Below, one piece after another: positions 45,178 to 53,774 of a DNA stretch of 64,000 bases. The number at the start of each line of letters is the position of its first letter. Position 1 is the first letter of the stretch. Source of the DNA: Candidatus Uhrbacteria bacterium (GTDB taxonomy: Bacteria > Patescibacteriota > Patescibacteriia > 2-12-FULL-60-25); assembly GCA_021413945.1 (NCBI GenBank), contig JAIOPK010000019.1:16519-80518 (forward strand). The letters are read 5' to 3'. The notes below the pieces were generated by a model. The model searched no databases. It worked only from the letters and a program-made list of their open reading frames with translations, and was not told the DNA's origin. Both the position numbers and the translations under genes were made by a program.

Positions 45178-45807
45178 TCACTCACCGACGTAGTAGGCTT
45201 GGCTGACGACCGGATCTGTGAGATCAGGTGCCCAGCATTCAGTCGTTGCGACGGAGCAGTCCGGAAGGAAGCTCACGCGGCAGTGACTGTAGTTGCTGAC
45301 CGGGTTGGCCCAGTTCAGCCAGCAGCGACCTTCGTTGCCGCAGGTGAACTCCATGATCGTGCTGGTCGGCATGTACAGACCGGTGTTGGCTCGTGCGAAG
45401 GCCAGGAAAGCGTAGAGAACTCCACCTTCCTCGCGAGTGTACTCGCGCTCGGGCACCGAACCCACGACGTCGGTGATCCACTGGTCGTTGTTGATGAACG
45501 ACGCGCAGATGAACCCGTCGCGGTTGTACGCCATGCCCGTGGGCAGGTTGCACATGAGCCCGACGAACTCGGGATCCTCGCACACGCTCGGAAGCGTGCC
45601 CGTGTCGGTGCCGCCGCCATCCCCGGGGGGGATGTTGGCGTCGACGCCGGCGTCGACGGGATCGGTCCCGCTGTCGAGGTCCGGCATGCCGGAGTCGCCA
45701 GGGGGCGTGCCCGTGTCGCTGTCGACAGGGGGATTGGGAGTCGTGGGACACCCGGTGAGGGCCGCCATGAAAGCGGCCGCGATGAAGAGACGCAGCTGCT
45801 TCTCCAT
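45178..45807 (-). CDS. Putative lipoprotein with Asp/Gly/Pro/Thr-rich linker
   Basis: 209 residues. The signal peptide ends in the lipobox AALTGC, so Cys 19 should be lipidated. A low-complexity stretch of about 50 residues (DTGTPPGDSGMPDLDSG and similar) resembles linkers common in myxobacterial lipoproteins. The C-terminal about 140 residues have six or more Cys (VCEDPEF, LMCNLPTG, FTCGNEGRCW, CRVSFLPDCSV, ECWAPD). No family recognised. ATG 45807 follows a GGAGG site; the upstream promoter TTGACA is at 45922-45927. Style and composition differ from the neighbours. Confidence 0.75.
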   Translation of the reverse strand: MEKQLRLFIAAAFMAALTGCPTTPNPPVDSDTGTPPGDSGMPDLDSGTDPVDAGVDANIPPGDGGGTDTGTLPSVCEDPEFVGLMCNLPTGMAYNRDGFICASFINNDQWITDVVGSVPEREYTREEGGVLYAFLAFARANTGLYMPTSTIMEFTCGNEGRCWLNWANPVSNYSHCRVSFLPDCSVATTECWAPDLTDPVVSQAYYVGE

Positions 45808-45897
45808 GACGAATCCTCCACTTGAGATAAGGAACGCAGGTTTTCCTCGAGAGACCATCCCTCTTGGAACCTACTAAAATCCTATCACAGGTAGCCA

Positions 45898-45927
45898 GAC
45901 CTAACCATATTTTTAATAAAATGTCAA
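45898..45927 (-). promoter_or_regulatory. Promoter of the lipoprotein gene
   Basis: Minus strand TTGACA (45927-45922) and TAGGTC 18 bases downstream (45903-45898). The -10 sequence TTAGGT is shared with the promoter of the 46069 gene. Confidence 0.5.
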
Positions 45928-46006
45928 GGGGAGTTGACAGATTTGCGGCGGATGTGTTGCCTTAATAAAGGCTTATTTTTTGCGTAATCTGTCTGAAAAA
46001 ACAGCG

Positions 46007-46037
46007 CGCCCCCGTACCAAGTTTCGGTACGAGGGCG
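46007..46037 (-). terminator. Terminator of the 46069 gene
   Basis: 12-bp stem (46007-46018 with 46026-46037, one mismatch) followed on the minus strand by a T-run at 45996-46001. Confidence 0.85.
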
Positions 46038-46068
46038 TGTGGAAGAAAAGGAAGAGAGGGGAGCGGGA

Positions 46069-47007
46069 CTACTCGCCGGAGGCGGCCTTGCCGACGTACG
46101 GCGCGTCGGGGCCAAAGCTGGCACGCGACTTGCGCGCCTTGGGCTCCGCGAGACCGAACGTGGTCTTGAGCGCCGCTTCGGTGACCCCCTTGAACACCAG
46201 CGCCTCGATCACGTTCGTGTCGATCCGACGATCGGCTCCGTTGCCGATGTAGCGCACGCAGTCGCGAGCCGCGAGCAGGATCTCCTCGACGCTCTGATGC
46301 GCCTTGGTCTGCATCCCGCGCGCCAAGGCCTTCTTGGCGTGGCTCGCGAGGATCTTCTGCATCCGCGCGTACCGATCCACGGCACCGTCGTCGACGCGGT
46401 CGTCGATCTTGATCTTCAGGTCCCGTGCGGCGAGGGTGAGGCCGGCGCGGAAGATGCCGAGATAGGCATCCGGCCGCTGAGGCATCGAGTCCCACACCAC
46501 GGTGAAGTGCTTGAGCGTCGTGAACGCCTTGGTCCACAGGCCCTTGTTGAGCAGGAGCCCGGGATCGGTGTCCGTGATGACGAGGAGCCCGGCCGGCGGA
46601 TGCGCCTTGGGCCTGACCCCCTGGATCTCGTGGGGCGTTGCCCCCGCCTTCATGCGCTTCTGGATGTACTCCTCGTCTCCGCCGGGAGGATCGTACCGCT
46701 CGAGGATGAGCTCCTGCATGTCGATCGGGATGCGCGAGTCCGCGCTCTCGATGATCACGATCAGGCTCTTTGCCTTGTCGAGCAGGTACTGCTCCTGCGT
46801 GTGGACGTCGCCGGCGTCGATGAGCAGGGGGATGAGCCCGAGCCGCTCGGCCATCTGGCTGACGGTCGACACGAGCTCGTGTCGGTTCGGCTGTTCCATG
46901 ATGAGGACGAAGGGACGCTGATGCGTCTTCATCGCCTCGGTCAGGGCGCCGACGACGGGTGGTCTGCGGCCGCAGAGGGGAATCTGGGGCGGAAGTGCTC
47001 GCTTCAT
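46069..47007 (-). CDS. Protein of unknown function, 312 aa
   Basis: No family recognised. The middle part looks like a Rossmann/TIR-like alpha/beta fold: RPFVLIMEQPNRHELVSTV, LGLIPLLIDAGDVHTQ and AKSLIVIIESADSRIP resemble a strand-helix-strand array that senses or binds a nucleotide, and GLLVITDTDPGLL follows. There is no signal peptide. The C-terminal half is helical and basic. AGGAG lies 11 bases before ATG 47007. The gene is a single unit with promoter TTGACA, 17 bases, TAGGTT and a strong terminator. Confidence 0.7.
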   Translation of the reverse strand: MKRALPPQIPLCGRRPPVVGALTEAMKTHQRPFVLIMEQPNRHELVSTVSQMAERLGLIPLLIDAGDVHTQEQYLLDKAKSLIVIIESADSRIPIDMQELILERYDPPGGDEEYIQKRMKAGATPHEIQGVRPKAHPPAGLLVITDTDPGLLLNKGLWTKAFTTLKHFTVVWDSMPQRPDAYLGIFRAGLTLAARDLKIKIDDRVDDGAVDRYARMQKILASHAKKALARGMQTKAHQSVEEILLAARDCVRYIGNGADRRIDTNVIEALVFKGVTEAALKTTFGLAEPKARKSRASFGPDAPYVGKAASGE

Positions 47008-47081
47008 CTGTGTTCTCTCTCCTGAGAAGGTACAACCGGATGCCGCCGGTTCGGCTTGCCCTTAAAGTAGGACAGTGCTTC

Positions 47082-47110
47082 AACCTAAGCCAAATAACAG
47101 AACTTGTCAA
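47082..47110 (-). promoter_or_regulatory. Promoter of the 46069 gene
   Basis: Minus strand TTGACA (47110-47105), 17-base spacer, TAGGTT (47087-47082). The rest of the 177-base gap to nusA holds a possible extended -10 (TGCTATCCT near 47127-47135) for nusA on the plus strand. Confidence 0.6.
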
Positions 47111-47184
47111 CCTTTGCTTAACCTGCTATCCTCTTGCCATTGCTCGATCTGGATGATCGGGCTTCTTTATTACCTACACGAACT

Positions 47185-48570
47185 ATGGCCTCACCTATCT
47201 CATCCGCGATGAAGCAGATCGCCGACGAAAAGAATATTCCTTTCGAATCGGTGCTAGAAACGGTAGAAAACGCCCTTGCCGCCGCCTATCGAAAAGACTT
47301 CGGTAACAAGAACCAGAACCTCCGAGTTGAATTTGACCCGGAGAAATACGACGGCATGACCGGCGGTATTCGCGTATTCGACGTCAAAACCGTTGTCGAG
47401 GACATGGTGCTCGACGAGGACTACTTTGCGCGTCTCGAGATCGCAACGGCTCCTAAGAAGGACAAGCCATTTGACCGCTCCTCTCCGCGTCCCGACCCCG
47501 GCGCGATAGAAGTCCTTCCGGACGAGTTCAAGTTCAACCCAAAGACGATGATCATGTTGAGCGATGGACGCGACTTGAAACCGGACGCGCAAGTCGGCGA
47601 GGAAATCCGCGTTGAGCTTGGCGTTCCCGCATCATTCGGACGCATGGCAGCGCAAACGGCCAAACAGGTTATTTTGCAAAAGATCCGCGAGGCAGAACGC
47701 GGCGTTATCTTCTCCGATTTCAAGGGACGAGAAGGGGAGTTGATGAACGTCACGGTTCAGCGCCGTGAAGGCCGTCTTGTGCTCATCGACCTCGGTCGTG
47801 CCACGGGCATCATGCTTCCGGAAGACCAGGTCGAGAGCGAGCGCTATTTCCCGGGAACGCGTATTAAAGCATTATTGCGCTCCGTCGAGATGACCACGCG
47901 CGGTCCGGAAATCCGTCTCTCACGAACGAGCCCCCAGCTCGTGTCGGCGTTGTTCCAGCAGGAAATTCCGGAAATAGGAAACGGTACCGTAGACATCAAG
48001 GCGATTTCCCGCGAAGCCGGCAGCCGTACCAAAGTCGCCGTTTCGTCGAACGACGATGCCGTTGATCCGATCGGTTCCTGTATCGGCCAGCGCGGTACGC
48101 GCATCCAGTCCGTCATCCGTGAACTTGGAGGCGAGAAAGTCGACGTCGTTCTCTGGAACGACCAGCCGATGGAATATATTAAAGCCGCGCTTTCTCCGGC
48201 CAAGGTTCTTGAAGTCGAGCTGCGCGAGGCCGAGCATCTTGCCGTCGTCGCCGTTCCCGCCGACCAGCTTTCGCTTGCGATCGGTAAAGGGGGACAGAAC
48301 GTCCGTCTCGCGGCCAAGCTGACAGGCTGGAAAATCACCGTCGTCGAGCAGGGCGGCAAACCCGTCGCCGATTCGGAAAAAGGAGAATTCGACGCCCCGT
48401 CCGCCGACGACAAGCCGGAATCCGCCGCCGAGGCTGACGCCAAGACGGAGTCGGAAGCCGAGAAGCCTCTCGATGGCGAGCCTGTCGAGGAGAAAGCGAT
48501 GGAGGGCTACGCGGAGGAGACGCCCGTCGTCGCCGCAGCAGCCGAGCCAGTCAACGATTCAAAAGAATAA
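47185..48570 (+). CDS. nusA: Transcription termination/antitermination factor NusA
   Basis: 461 residues. The RNA-polymerase-binding N-domain (about 1-125) begins MKQIADEKNIPFESVLETVENAL. An S1 domain follows, then KH1 (IGSCIGQRGTRIQSVIREL) and KH2 (LAIGKGGQNVRLAAKLTGWKI). The C-terminal about 65 residues are an acidic low-complexity tail without the AR repeats of E. coli. ATG 47185 is used; an upstream frame from 47134 lacks similarity. First gene of nusA-yidC-secD-secF. Confidence 0.95.
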   Translation: MASPISSAMKQIADEKNIPFESVLETVENALAAAYRKDFGNKNQNLRVEFDPEKYDGMTGGIRVFDVKTVVEDMVLDEDYFARLEIATAPKKDKPFDRSSPRPDPGAIEVLPDEFKFNPKTMIMLSDGRDLKPDAQVGEEIRVELGVPASFGRMAAQTAKQVILQKIREAERGVIFSDFKGREGELMNVTVQRREGRLVLIDLGRATGIMLPEDQVESERYFPGTRIKALLRSVEMTTRGPEIRLSRTSPQLVSALFQQEIPEIGNGTVDIKAISREAGSRTKVAVSSNDDAVDPIGSCIGQRGTRIQSVIRELGGEKVDVVLWNDQPMEYIKAALSPAKVLEVELREAEHLAVVAVPADQLSLAIGKGGQNVRLAAKLTGWKITVVEQGGKPVADSEKGEFDAPSADDKPESAAEADAKTESEAEKPLDGEPVEEKAMEGYAEETPVVAAAAEPVNDSKE

Positions 48571-48578
48571 AATAAAAT

Positions 48579-49355
48579 ATGTTCCAAGCGATCCAAGCCG
48601 GTTTCAACCTCGTTTTCTTCCATCCGATTCTCAACTTGCTCGTGTGGCTTTACGTCACGCTTCCGGGCAATGACATTGGTATTGCGATCATCGTCCTCAC
48701 GATCATCATTAAGATTTTGCTCTATCCGCTCACGCATCTGCAGATCAAGCAGCAGCGCGCGATGCAGGATCTCCAGCCCAAGATCGAGGAAATCCGCCGC
48801 CGTTTGAAAGACGACAAGGAAAAGCAGGCTTCGGAATTGATGGCGATGTATCAGAAAGAAAAGGTGAATCCGGCCGCTTCGTGCTTGCCGCTTTTGGTGC
48901 AGCTTCCGGTTTTCATCGCGCTCTATCACGCGCTGTCCGTCGGTCTCGCGTCGCAAGGCTTGAACCAGCTTTATCCGTTCGTCCCCAATCCGCAGACCAT
49001 CCAGACGACATTCCTCGGCTTGTTCGATTTAACGAAGCCGAACTACATTCTCGCGATTGCCGCGGCCCTTGTTCAGTTCTGGCAGACCAAGATGATCTTG
49101 AAGCCGCCGGCCGCGACCGTCACCTCGCCTCCGCCGGAAGTCGCCAAGACGGAAGGCGCCCAAGACGAGAGTATGACCGCCATCATGAACAAGCAGATGA
49201 CCTATATGATGCCGATCATGACGGCCGTCATTGGTTTCTCCCTCCCGGGCGGTCTCACCTTGTACTGGCTCGTGATGAGCTTGCTCACCGTTGCCCAGCA
49301 ATACCTCGTCATGCGCCGCACCCCGCCAAAGATGGAGCCGCAATTGGGGAACTAG
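48579..49355 (+). CDS. yidC: Membrane protein insertase YidC/Oxa1
   Basis: 258 residues with the Oxa1 core of about five membrane helices and no large periplasmic domain, as in Gram-positive SpoIIIJ-type proteins. Features are GIAIIVLTIIIKILLYPLTHLQIKQQRAM with the hydrophilic-groove Arg/Lys region, the cytoplasmic coiled-coil (KIEEIRRRLKDDKEKQ) and PAASCLPLLVQLPVFIALY. It starts 8 bases after nusA. It inserts membrane proteins together with SecDF encoded next. Confidence 0.94.
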   Translation: MFQAIQAGFNLVFFHPILNLLVWLYVTLPGNDIGIAIIVLTIIIKILLYPLTHLQIKQQRAMQDLQPKIEEIRRRLKDDKEKQASELMAMYQKEKVNPAASCLPLLVQLPVFIALYHALSVGLASQGLNQLYPFVPNPQTIQTTFLGLFDLTKPNYILAIAAALVQFWQTKMILKPPAATVTSPPPEVAKTEGAQDESMTAIMNKQMTYMMPIMTAVIGFSLPGGLTLYWLVMSLLTVAQQYLVMRRTPPKMEPQLGN

Positions 49356-49371
49356 CGGAATCGACTACGTT

Positions 49372-49380
49372 GCTATAAGC
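49372..49380 (+). promoter_or_regulatory. Extended -10 upstream of secD
   Basis: TGCTATAAG ends 32 bases before the secD ATG in the 57-base gap after yidC. A separate start of transcription for secD-secF is possible. Confidence 0.4.
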
Positions 49381-49412
49381 TCTCCCAGAATTTCTTTTTC
49401 CCCTGATCCGAT

Positions 49413-51464
49413 ATGTCTCGAATGAACCGAAAATCCGCCCCCAGCCGCAAGACCGTCCTGCAACGCCTTGGTTGGCTTGCGGTACTCTTTCTTGCCGCCG
49501 CATCGCTTTCTTACCCGGGACCCATCAACTGGGTCGTCGGCCAGGTGAATGACCTGACCAAGTTGGGTATTCCCACGATCAACAAGCCTTTCGTGCTCGG
49601 CCTCGACCTGCAAGGCGGGACATCGCTTGAATATGAGGCCGACGTCGCCAAGGTTGCTCCGTCGGAACAGCGCGACGCCATGGCCGGCGTACGCGATGTT
49701 ATCGAGCGCCGCGTGAACACGCTGGGCGTTTCCGAACCCGTCGTCCAAGTGACGCAGACCAATGATGCATGGCGCGTGAACGTGGAGCTCGCTGGCGTCC
49801 GCGATGTGAATCAGGCAATCAAACTCATCGGCGAGACGCCGATCCTCGAGTTTAAAGAAAAGAATACCGATAAGCCGCGCCCTCTGACAAAGGAAGAGGA
49901 GGCGGAGATGACCAAGAAAAATGCCGATGCTCTTGCCCGCGCTAAAGCTATTTTGGATGAGACAAGACAGGCCGGAGCTGATTTTGCGGAGATCGCCAAG
50001 AATAAAACCGAGAATTCCACCCGTAAAATCGACGGGGGAGACACGGGCTTTTTGGATGCTGCGACCGTCGCAGGTAGTCAGGATTTGCAGGACTTGCTCG
50101 ACACGATCGGCAATGTCACGCCGGGATTGATTTTTCCGAGCGTCGTTGAAACGGATAATGTGTATCTCGTTGTGAAGGTGGAAGAATCCAAAGACGGTCC
50201 GAAGGAAGTGAATGCGCACCACTTGCTCGTGAGCTACAAAGGTTCGCAAGGCGGACTTTCGGAGCGCAGCAAGGAGGAAGCCAAAGCCAAGATCGACGAA
50301 TTGAAGAAGCAGGCCACCGTCGCCAACTTTGATTCCCTCGTCGCCGCCAACTCGGATGAACCAAACGCATCGACTACGCATGGCGACCTCCACTGGTTTG
50401 GTCCGGGAGCCATGGTCGAGAAGTTTGAAACACCCGTCTTCGCGCAAGCCTCCGGAACCATCTCGGAAGTGATCGAAAGCGAATTCGGTTATCACCTCGT
50501 ATGGAAGCTCGGCGAGCGCGCGAGCAAGGAACCGCGTCTGCGTTTGATCGAAATCAACAAGTCCGTCCCGACGGACTACGTTCCTGTCGATGAATGGAAA
50601 GCGACGGCACTGACGGGCAAACAGCTCCAGTCCGCCAAGGTCGATTTTGACCAGCAAGTCGGCACCATCCAGGTTTCGCTCCAATTCGATGACGAAGGCA
50701 GCAAGCTATTCGCCGAACTCACCAAGAAGCATGTTGGCGAGCAAGTCGCGATTTTCCTCGATGGCGATGTGCTGTCCGCTCCCGTTGTGAATCAAGAAAT
50801 TCTCGGCGGACGCGCAGTGATTACGGGCAGCTTTACCCTCGATGAGGCAAAACTCCTCGCCCGCCGCTTGCAAGCCGGCGCGCTTCCCGTACCGATTACG
50901 CTCGTCGCCCAGCAATCCGTCGGCCCGACGCTCGGTGCCGACTCCGTCAATAAGTCGGTCACCGCCGGACTCTGGGGCTTCCTCTTTGTCGCCCTGTTCA
51001 TGATCATCTTCTACCGCTTGCCCGGTTTCGTATCGATCGTCGCGCTCGGTCTCTATGCCGCGATTATGGCCGCGCTCTTCAAGCTTATTCCGATCACGCT
51101 GACCTTGTCGGGTATTGCCGGCTTCATTCTGTCGCTCGGTATCGCCGTCGATGCGAACGTATTGATCTTTGAACGTTTGAAAGAGGAGTTGAAGCTTGGA
51201 AAAGCTCTCGGTCCCGCGCTCGAGGACGCCTTCCGCCGTGCTTGGCCATCCATTCGCGACGGTCACGTAACCGTGCTTATCTCTTGTGCCGTGCTGTTCT
51301 GGTTCTCCTCGTCGATTATTAAAGGATTCGCGCTGACGCTCGGCGTCGGTATGATCACGTCGCTTTTCACGGCCGTCGTGACCACCCGAACCATGATGCG
51401 CGCGTTGTCGACCACGTCTCTGGCTCGTTGGGGCTGGATCTTCCTGAAAAAAGGCGATTCCTAA
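49413..51464 (+). CDS. secD: SecD with two parvulin-type (PpiC) segments inserted
   Basis: 683 residues against about 400-620 for typical SecD. TM1 lies near 14-34, followed by the SecD start LGLDLQGGTSLEYE and the P1 base. About 200 residues are inserted there: residues 165-260 and 265-370 each look like a parvulin rotamase. The second copy has AHHLLVSYKGS, FGPGAMVEKFETPVF and SEFGYHLVWKLGER; the first is degenerate (DGGDTGFLDA, VETDNVYLVVKVEE). The SecD core and five C-terminal helices then resume (YRLPGFVSIVALGLYA, LGIAVDANVLIFERLKEEL). It powers late export and may fold substrates as they emerge. secF starts 1 base after the stop. Confidence 0.93.
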   Translation: MSRMNRKSAPSRKTVLQRLGWLAVLFLAAASLSYPGPINWVVGQVNDLTKLGIPTINKPFVLGLDLQGGTSLEYEADVAKVAPSEQRDAMAGVRDVIERRVNTLGVSEPVVQVTQTNDAWRVNVELAGVRDVNQAIKLIGETPILEFKEKNTDKPRPLTKEEEAEMTKKNADALARAKAILDETRQAGADFAEIAKNKTENSTRKIDGGDTGFLDAATVAGSQDLQDLLDTIGNVTPGLIFPSVVETDNVYLVVKVEESKDGPKEVNAHHLLVSYKGSQGGLSERSKEEAKAKIDELKKQATVANFDSLVAANSDEPNASTTHGDLHWFGPGAMVEKFETPVFAQASGTISEVIESEFGYHLVWKLGERASKEPRLRLIEINKSVPTDYVPVDEWKATALTGKQLQSAKVDFDQQVGTIQVSLQFDDEGSKLFAELTKKHVGEQVAIFLDGDVLSAPVVNQEILGGRAVITGSFTLDEAKLLARRLQAGALPVPITLVAQQSVGPTLGADSVNKSVTAGLWGFLFVALFMIIFYRLPGFVSIVALGLYAAIMAALFKLIPITLTLSGIAGFILSLGIAVDANVLIFERLKEELKLGKALGPALEDAFRRAWPSIRDGHVTVLISCAVLFWFSSSIIKGFALTLGVGMITSLFTAVVTTRTMMRALSTTSLARWGWIFLKKGDS

Positions 51465-51465
51465 T

Positions 51466-52371
51466 ATGACATTCTCCGTAACAAAATACCGCTACGTTTC
51501 GTACGCCTTCTCGGCCGTGCTTATTATCGGTTCGTGTATCGCGCTTGCCGGCTACGGTTTGAAACAGGGCATCGAGTTTACCGGCGGCTCCCTCATGGCC
51601 TTGAGATTCGATGAACGCCCAAGCTCTCCGGAAGTCGAGCAAGTGTTGATCGATGCCGTACCCGATCTCGGCTCCGTCATCATCCAGCCGGCAGGGGACA
51701 AGGATATTCAGATCCGTCTCAAAGCGCTTTCGGAAGACGAGCATCAAAAAGCTTCGACAGGTATCAAAACCAAATGGCCGAACGTACAGGAGCTCCGTTT
51801 TGACGCCATCGGTCCGGTGATCGGTCAGGAACTTCGCGCGAAATCGATTCAGGGTCTCATCATCGTGCTCATCGCGATCATGGCCTATGTCGCCTACGCC
51901 TTCCGCAAGGTGCAAGCGCCGGTTCAGTCATGGAAATACGGCTTGATTACGATCTTTACCGCCTTCCACGACACGATTCTTCCGCTCGGCGTGTTTGCTC
52001 TGCTTGGTCACTTCGCCGGCGTGGAGATCGGCACCCCGTTCGTCGCCGCTATTCTCACGATTCTCGGCTACTCGATTACCGACACGATTGTCATTCTCGA
52101 CCGCGTCCGTGAAAACCTCGGCAAAGTCGATGGTACGTTTGCCCACATTATCGACATCTCGATGCGCCAGTCCTTCCTGCGCTCGTTCAACACGTCGATC
52201 ACAACCTTGCTCGCTCTTGTCGCGATTTATCTTTTTGGCGGAGCCAGCCTGCATGAATTCACCTTGGCCTTGATTATCGGTATTGCAACAGGTACGTATT
52301 CGTCTCTGTTTATCGCGGCACCGCTATTACTCTCGGTGGATAAATTCTCCAAACGTTACGCAAGAAATTAA
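51466..52371 (+). CDS. secF: Protein export membrane protein SecF
   Basis: 301 residues. TM1 (about 12-32) is followed by the conserved GIEFTGGSLMALRF, a periplasmic-side domain, and five helices with FHDTILPLGVFALLG, GYSITDTIVILDRVRENL and SFNTSITTLLALVAI. It partners SecD in the proton-driven step of export. Separate from SecD by 1 base; the operon ends at the hairpin at 52382-52411. Confidence 0.96.
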   Translation: MTFSVTKYRYVSYAFSAVLIIGSCIALAGYGLKQGIEFTGGSLMALRFDERPSSPEVEQVLIDAVPDLGSVIIQPAGDKDIQIRLKALSEDEHQKASTGIKTKWPNVQELRFDAIGPVIGQELRAKSIQGLIIVLIAIMAYVAYAFRKVQAPVQSWKYGLITIFTAFHDTILPLGVFALLGHFAGVEIGTPFVAAILTILGYSITDTIVILDRVRENLGKVDGTFAHIIDISMRQSFLRSFNTSITTLLALVAIYLFGGASLHEFTLALIIGIATGTYSSLFIAAPLLLSVDKFSKRYARN

Positions 52372-52381
52372 GGAAAGGAAC

Positions 52382-52411
52382 AAAAAATCCCCCGTATGCG
52401 GGGGATTTTTT
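52382..52411 (+). terminator. secF operon terminator
   Basis: 12-bp stem AAAAAATCCCCC/GGGGGATTTTTT with T-run. Confidence 0.9.
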
Positions 52412-52415
52412 GTTA

Positions 52416-52424
52416 TGCTATAAT
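52416..52424 (+). promoter_or_regulatory. Extended -10 of the 52431 operon (leaderless)
   Basis: TGCTATAAT, a perfect extended -10, ends 6 bases before the ATG at 52431 and begins 4 bases after the secF terminator stem. Confidence 0.7.
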
Positions 52425-52430
52425 GCTTTC

Positions 52431-53771
52431 ATGTTCGAGGAGATCATAGGCTACTTGCCGTTCCTCAATTTTGATGTCGATGCGTTTTTAAACGTGGCCG
52501 GAAACGATCCGTTTTCCGCCATGATTTACCTGTTCCTGAAAGGCGGCTGGCTCATTCTGATTCCGGTGCTCTGGTTCATGGTGAAAAATGGTTGGCTTGA
52601 GTATATCCAGAACAAGCACGCGGCCAAGCGTGAATGGATCCTCTTGCGCATCAGCGTTCCCAAGGCGAGCGAGCAAACCGTGCGCGCGATTGAAAACCTG
52701 TTTGCCCTGCTTGCCGGCGCACACAGCCCTGCCTCATGGACCGAGACGTGGTTTGAAGGAGCGACCCAGCCCGTCATGTCGATCGAGATCGCCTCGATCG
52801 AGGGACAGGTCAGTTACTATGTCTATTGCTTGAAAGGACTGCGCGACCTGATCGAGGCCGCAGTCTATGCACAGTATCCGGATGCGGAAATAGAACCGGT
52901 CGAGGATTATGCCCGCCAAGTGCCTTCCGAATATCCCAATGAAGAGTGGGATGTGTGGTGCACGGAAATGACCAATGTTATGCCCGATCCGTATCCGCTC
53001 CGAACCTATCCGGAATTTGAGGACAAGGTTTCCGGCGAGTTCAAAGGTCCGATGGCCTCGTTCCTCGAGGTATTCTCGCGCCTTGGTCCGGGGGAGCAAG
53101 CTTGGTATCAAATTATTCTCCAGCCGACGGATCAGCGCGATTTCCGCAAACGTTCGGAAGCGATCGTTAAAAAAATCAAAGGCATTAAAGAAACACCCAA
53201 GGTTTCCATTCTCGACCAAATCATCAGCATCCCGTTGAGCGCCTTCATGGAAATCGCCAACATGCTCATGGGTTCGACGATGGGCGGGGGAGAGAAGAAG
53301 GAGGAGAAGAGGGATGGAACGCCGGAAATTCTCAAGCTGTCTCCCGGCGAACGATTCGTGCTTGAGTCGGTCGAGCGCAAGGCGTCCAAAATCGGATTTA
53401 ACTGCAAGATTCGTTTCTTGTATGTCGCCAAAAAGGATGTGATGAAAAAATCCAGAGCCGTTCAGCCTTTTATCGGATCCATCAAGCAGGTCAACACATT
53501 CAACATGCAGGCGCTCAAGCCTTCATCCAAGGTCGGCGTAAACGGAACGCTCTGGTGGTTCAAGGATCGCCGCAACGCCCAACGCAAGAGCAAGATGGTG
53601 CGCGCCTACCGCAGTCGCAGTGGCTGGTCGGGTTTGCCCAAGTTCTTCATGTCCTCGGAAGAGCTGGCCACGCTTTGGCATTTCCCGATCTTGCTTCAGG
53701 TGAAAGCGCCGGGCCTGCGCCGAATCGAGGCCAAAAAGTCTGAGGCCCCGGCCAATATCCCGTTTGGCTAA
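52431..53771 (+). CDS. Membrane protein, partner of the TraG-like ATPase
   Basis: 446 residues. One long hydrophobic segment near 25-52 (AMIYLFLKGGWLILIPVLWFMV). The rest is cytoplasmic alpha/beta sequence with a repeated ferredoxin-like look (SIEIASIEGQVSYYVYCLKGLRDLIEAA and IRFLYVAKKDVMKKS), without known catalytic motifs. Such genes commonly stand just before TraG/HerA-like ATPase genes in related genomes, as here (3-base gap), so it is probably the membrane anchor of that ATPase. ATG 52431 is chosen because TATAAT ends 6 bases before it. Confidence 0.75.
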   Translation: MFEEIIGYLPFLNFDVDAFLNVAGNDPFSAMIYLFLKGGWLILIPVLWFMVKNGWLEYIQNKHAAKREWILLRISVPKASEQTVRAIENLFALLAGAHSPASWTETWFEGATQPVMSIEIASIEGQVSYYVYCLKGLRDLIEAAVYAQYPDAEIEPVEDYARQVPSEYPNEEWDVWCTEMTNVMPDPYPLRTYPEFEDKVSGEFKGPMASFLEVFSRLGPGEQAWYQIILQPTDQRDFRKRSEAIVKKIKGIKETPKVSILDQIISIPLSAFMEIANMLMGSTMGGGEKKEEKRDGTPEILKLSPGERFVLESVERKASKIGFNCKIRFLYVAKKDVMKKSRAVQPFIGSIKQVNTFNMQALKPSSKVGVNGTLWWFKDRRNAQRKSKMVRAYRSRSGWSGLPKFFMSSEELATLWHFPILLQVKAPGLRRIEAKKSEAPANIPFG

Positions 53772-53774
53772 CCT

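Noticed and set aside
6809..47007. Assembly chimera as the source of the foreign-looking single-gene units
   Set aside because: Six separate short inserts each bounded cleanly by terminators and resident promoters would need many independent misjoins; not excluded, but less likely than real insertions.
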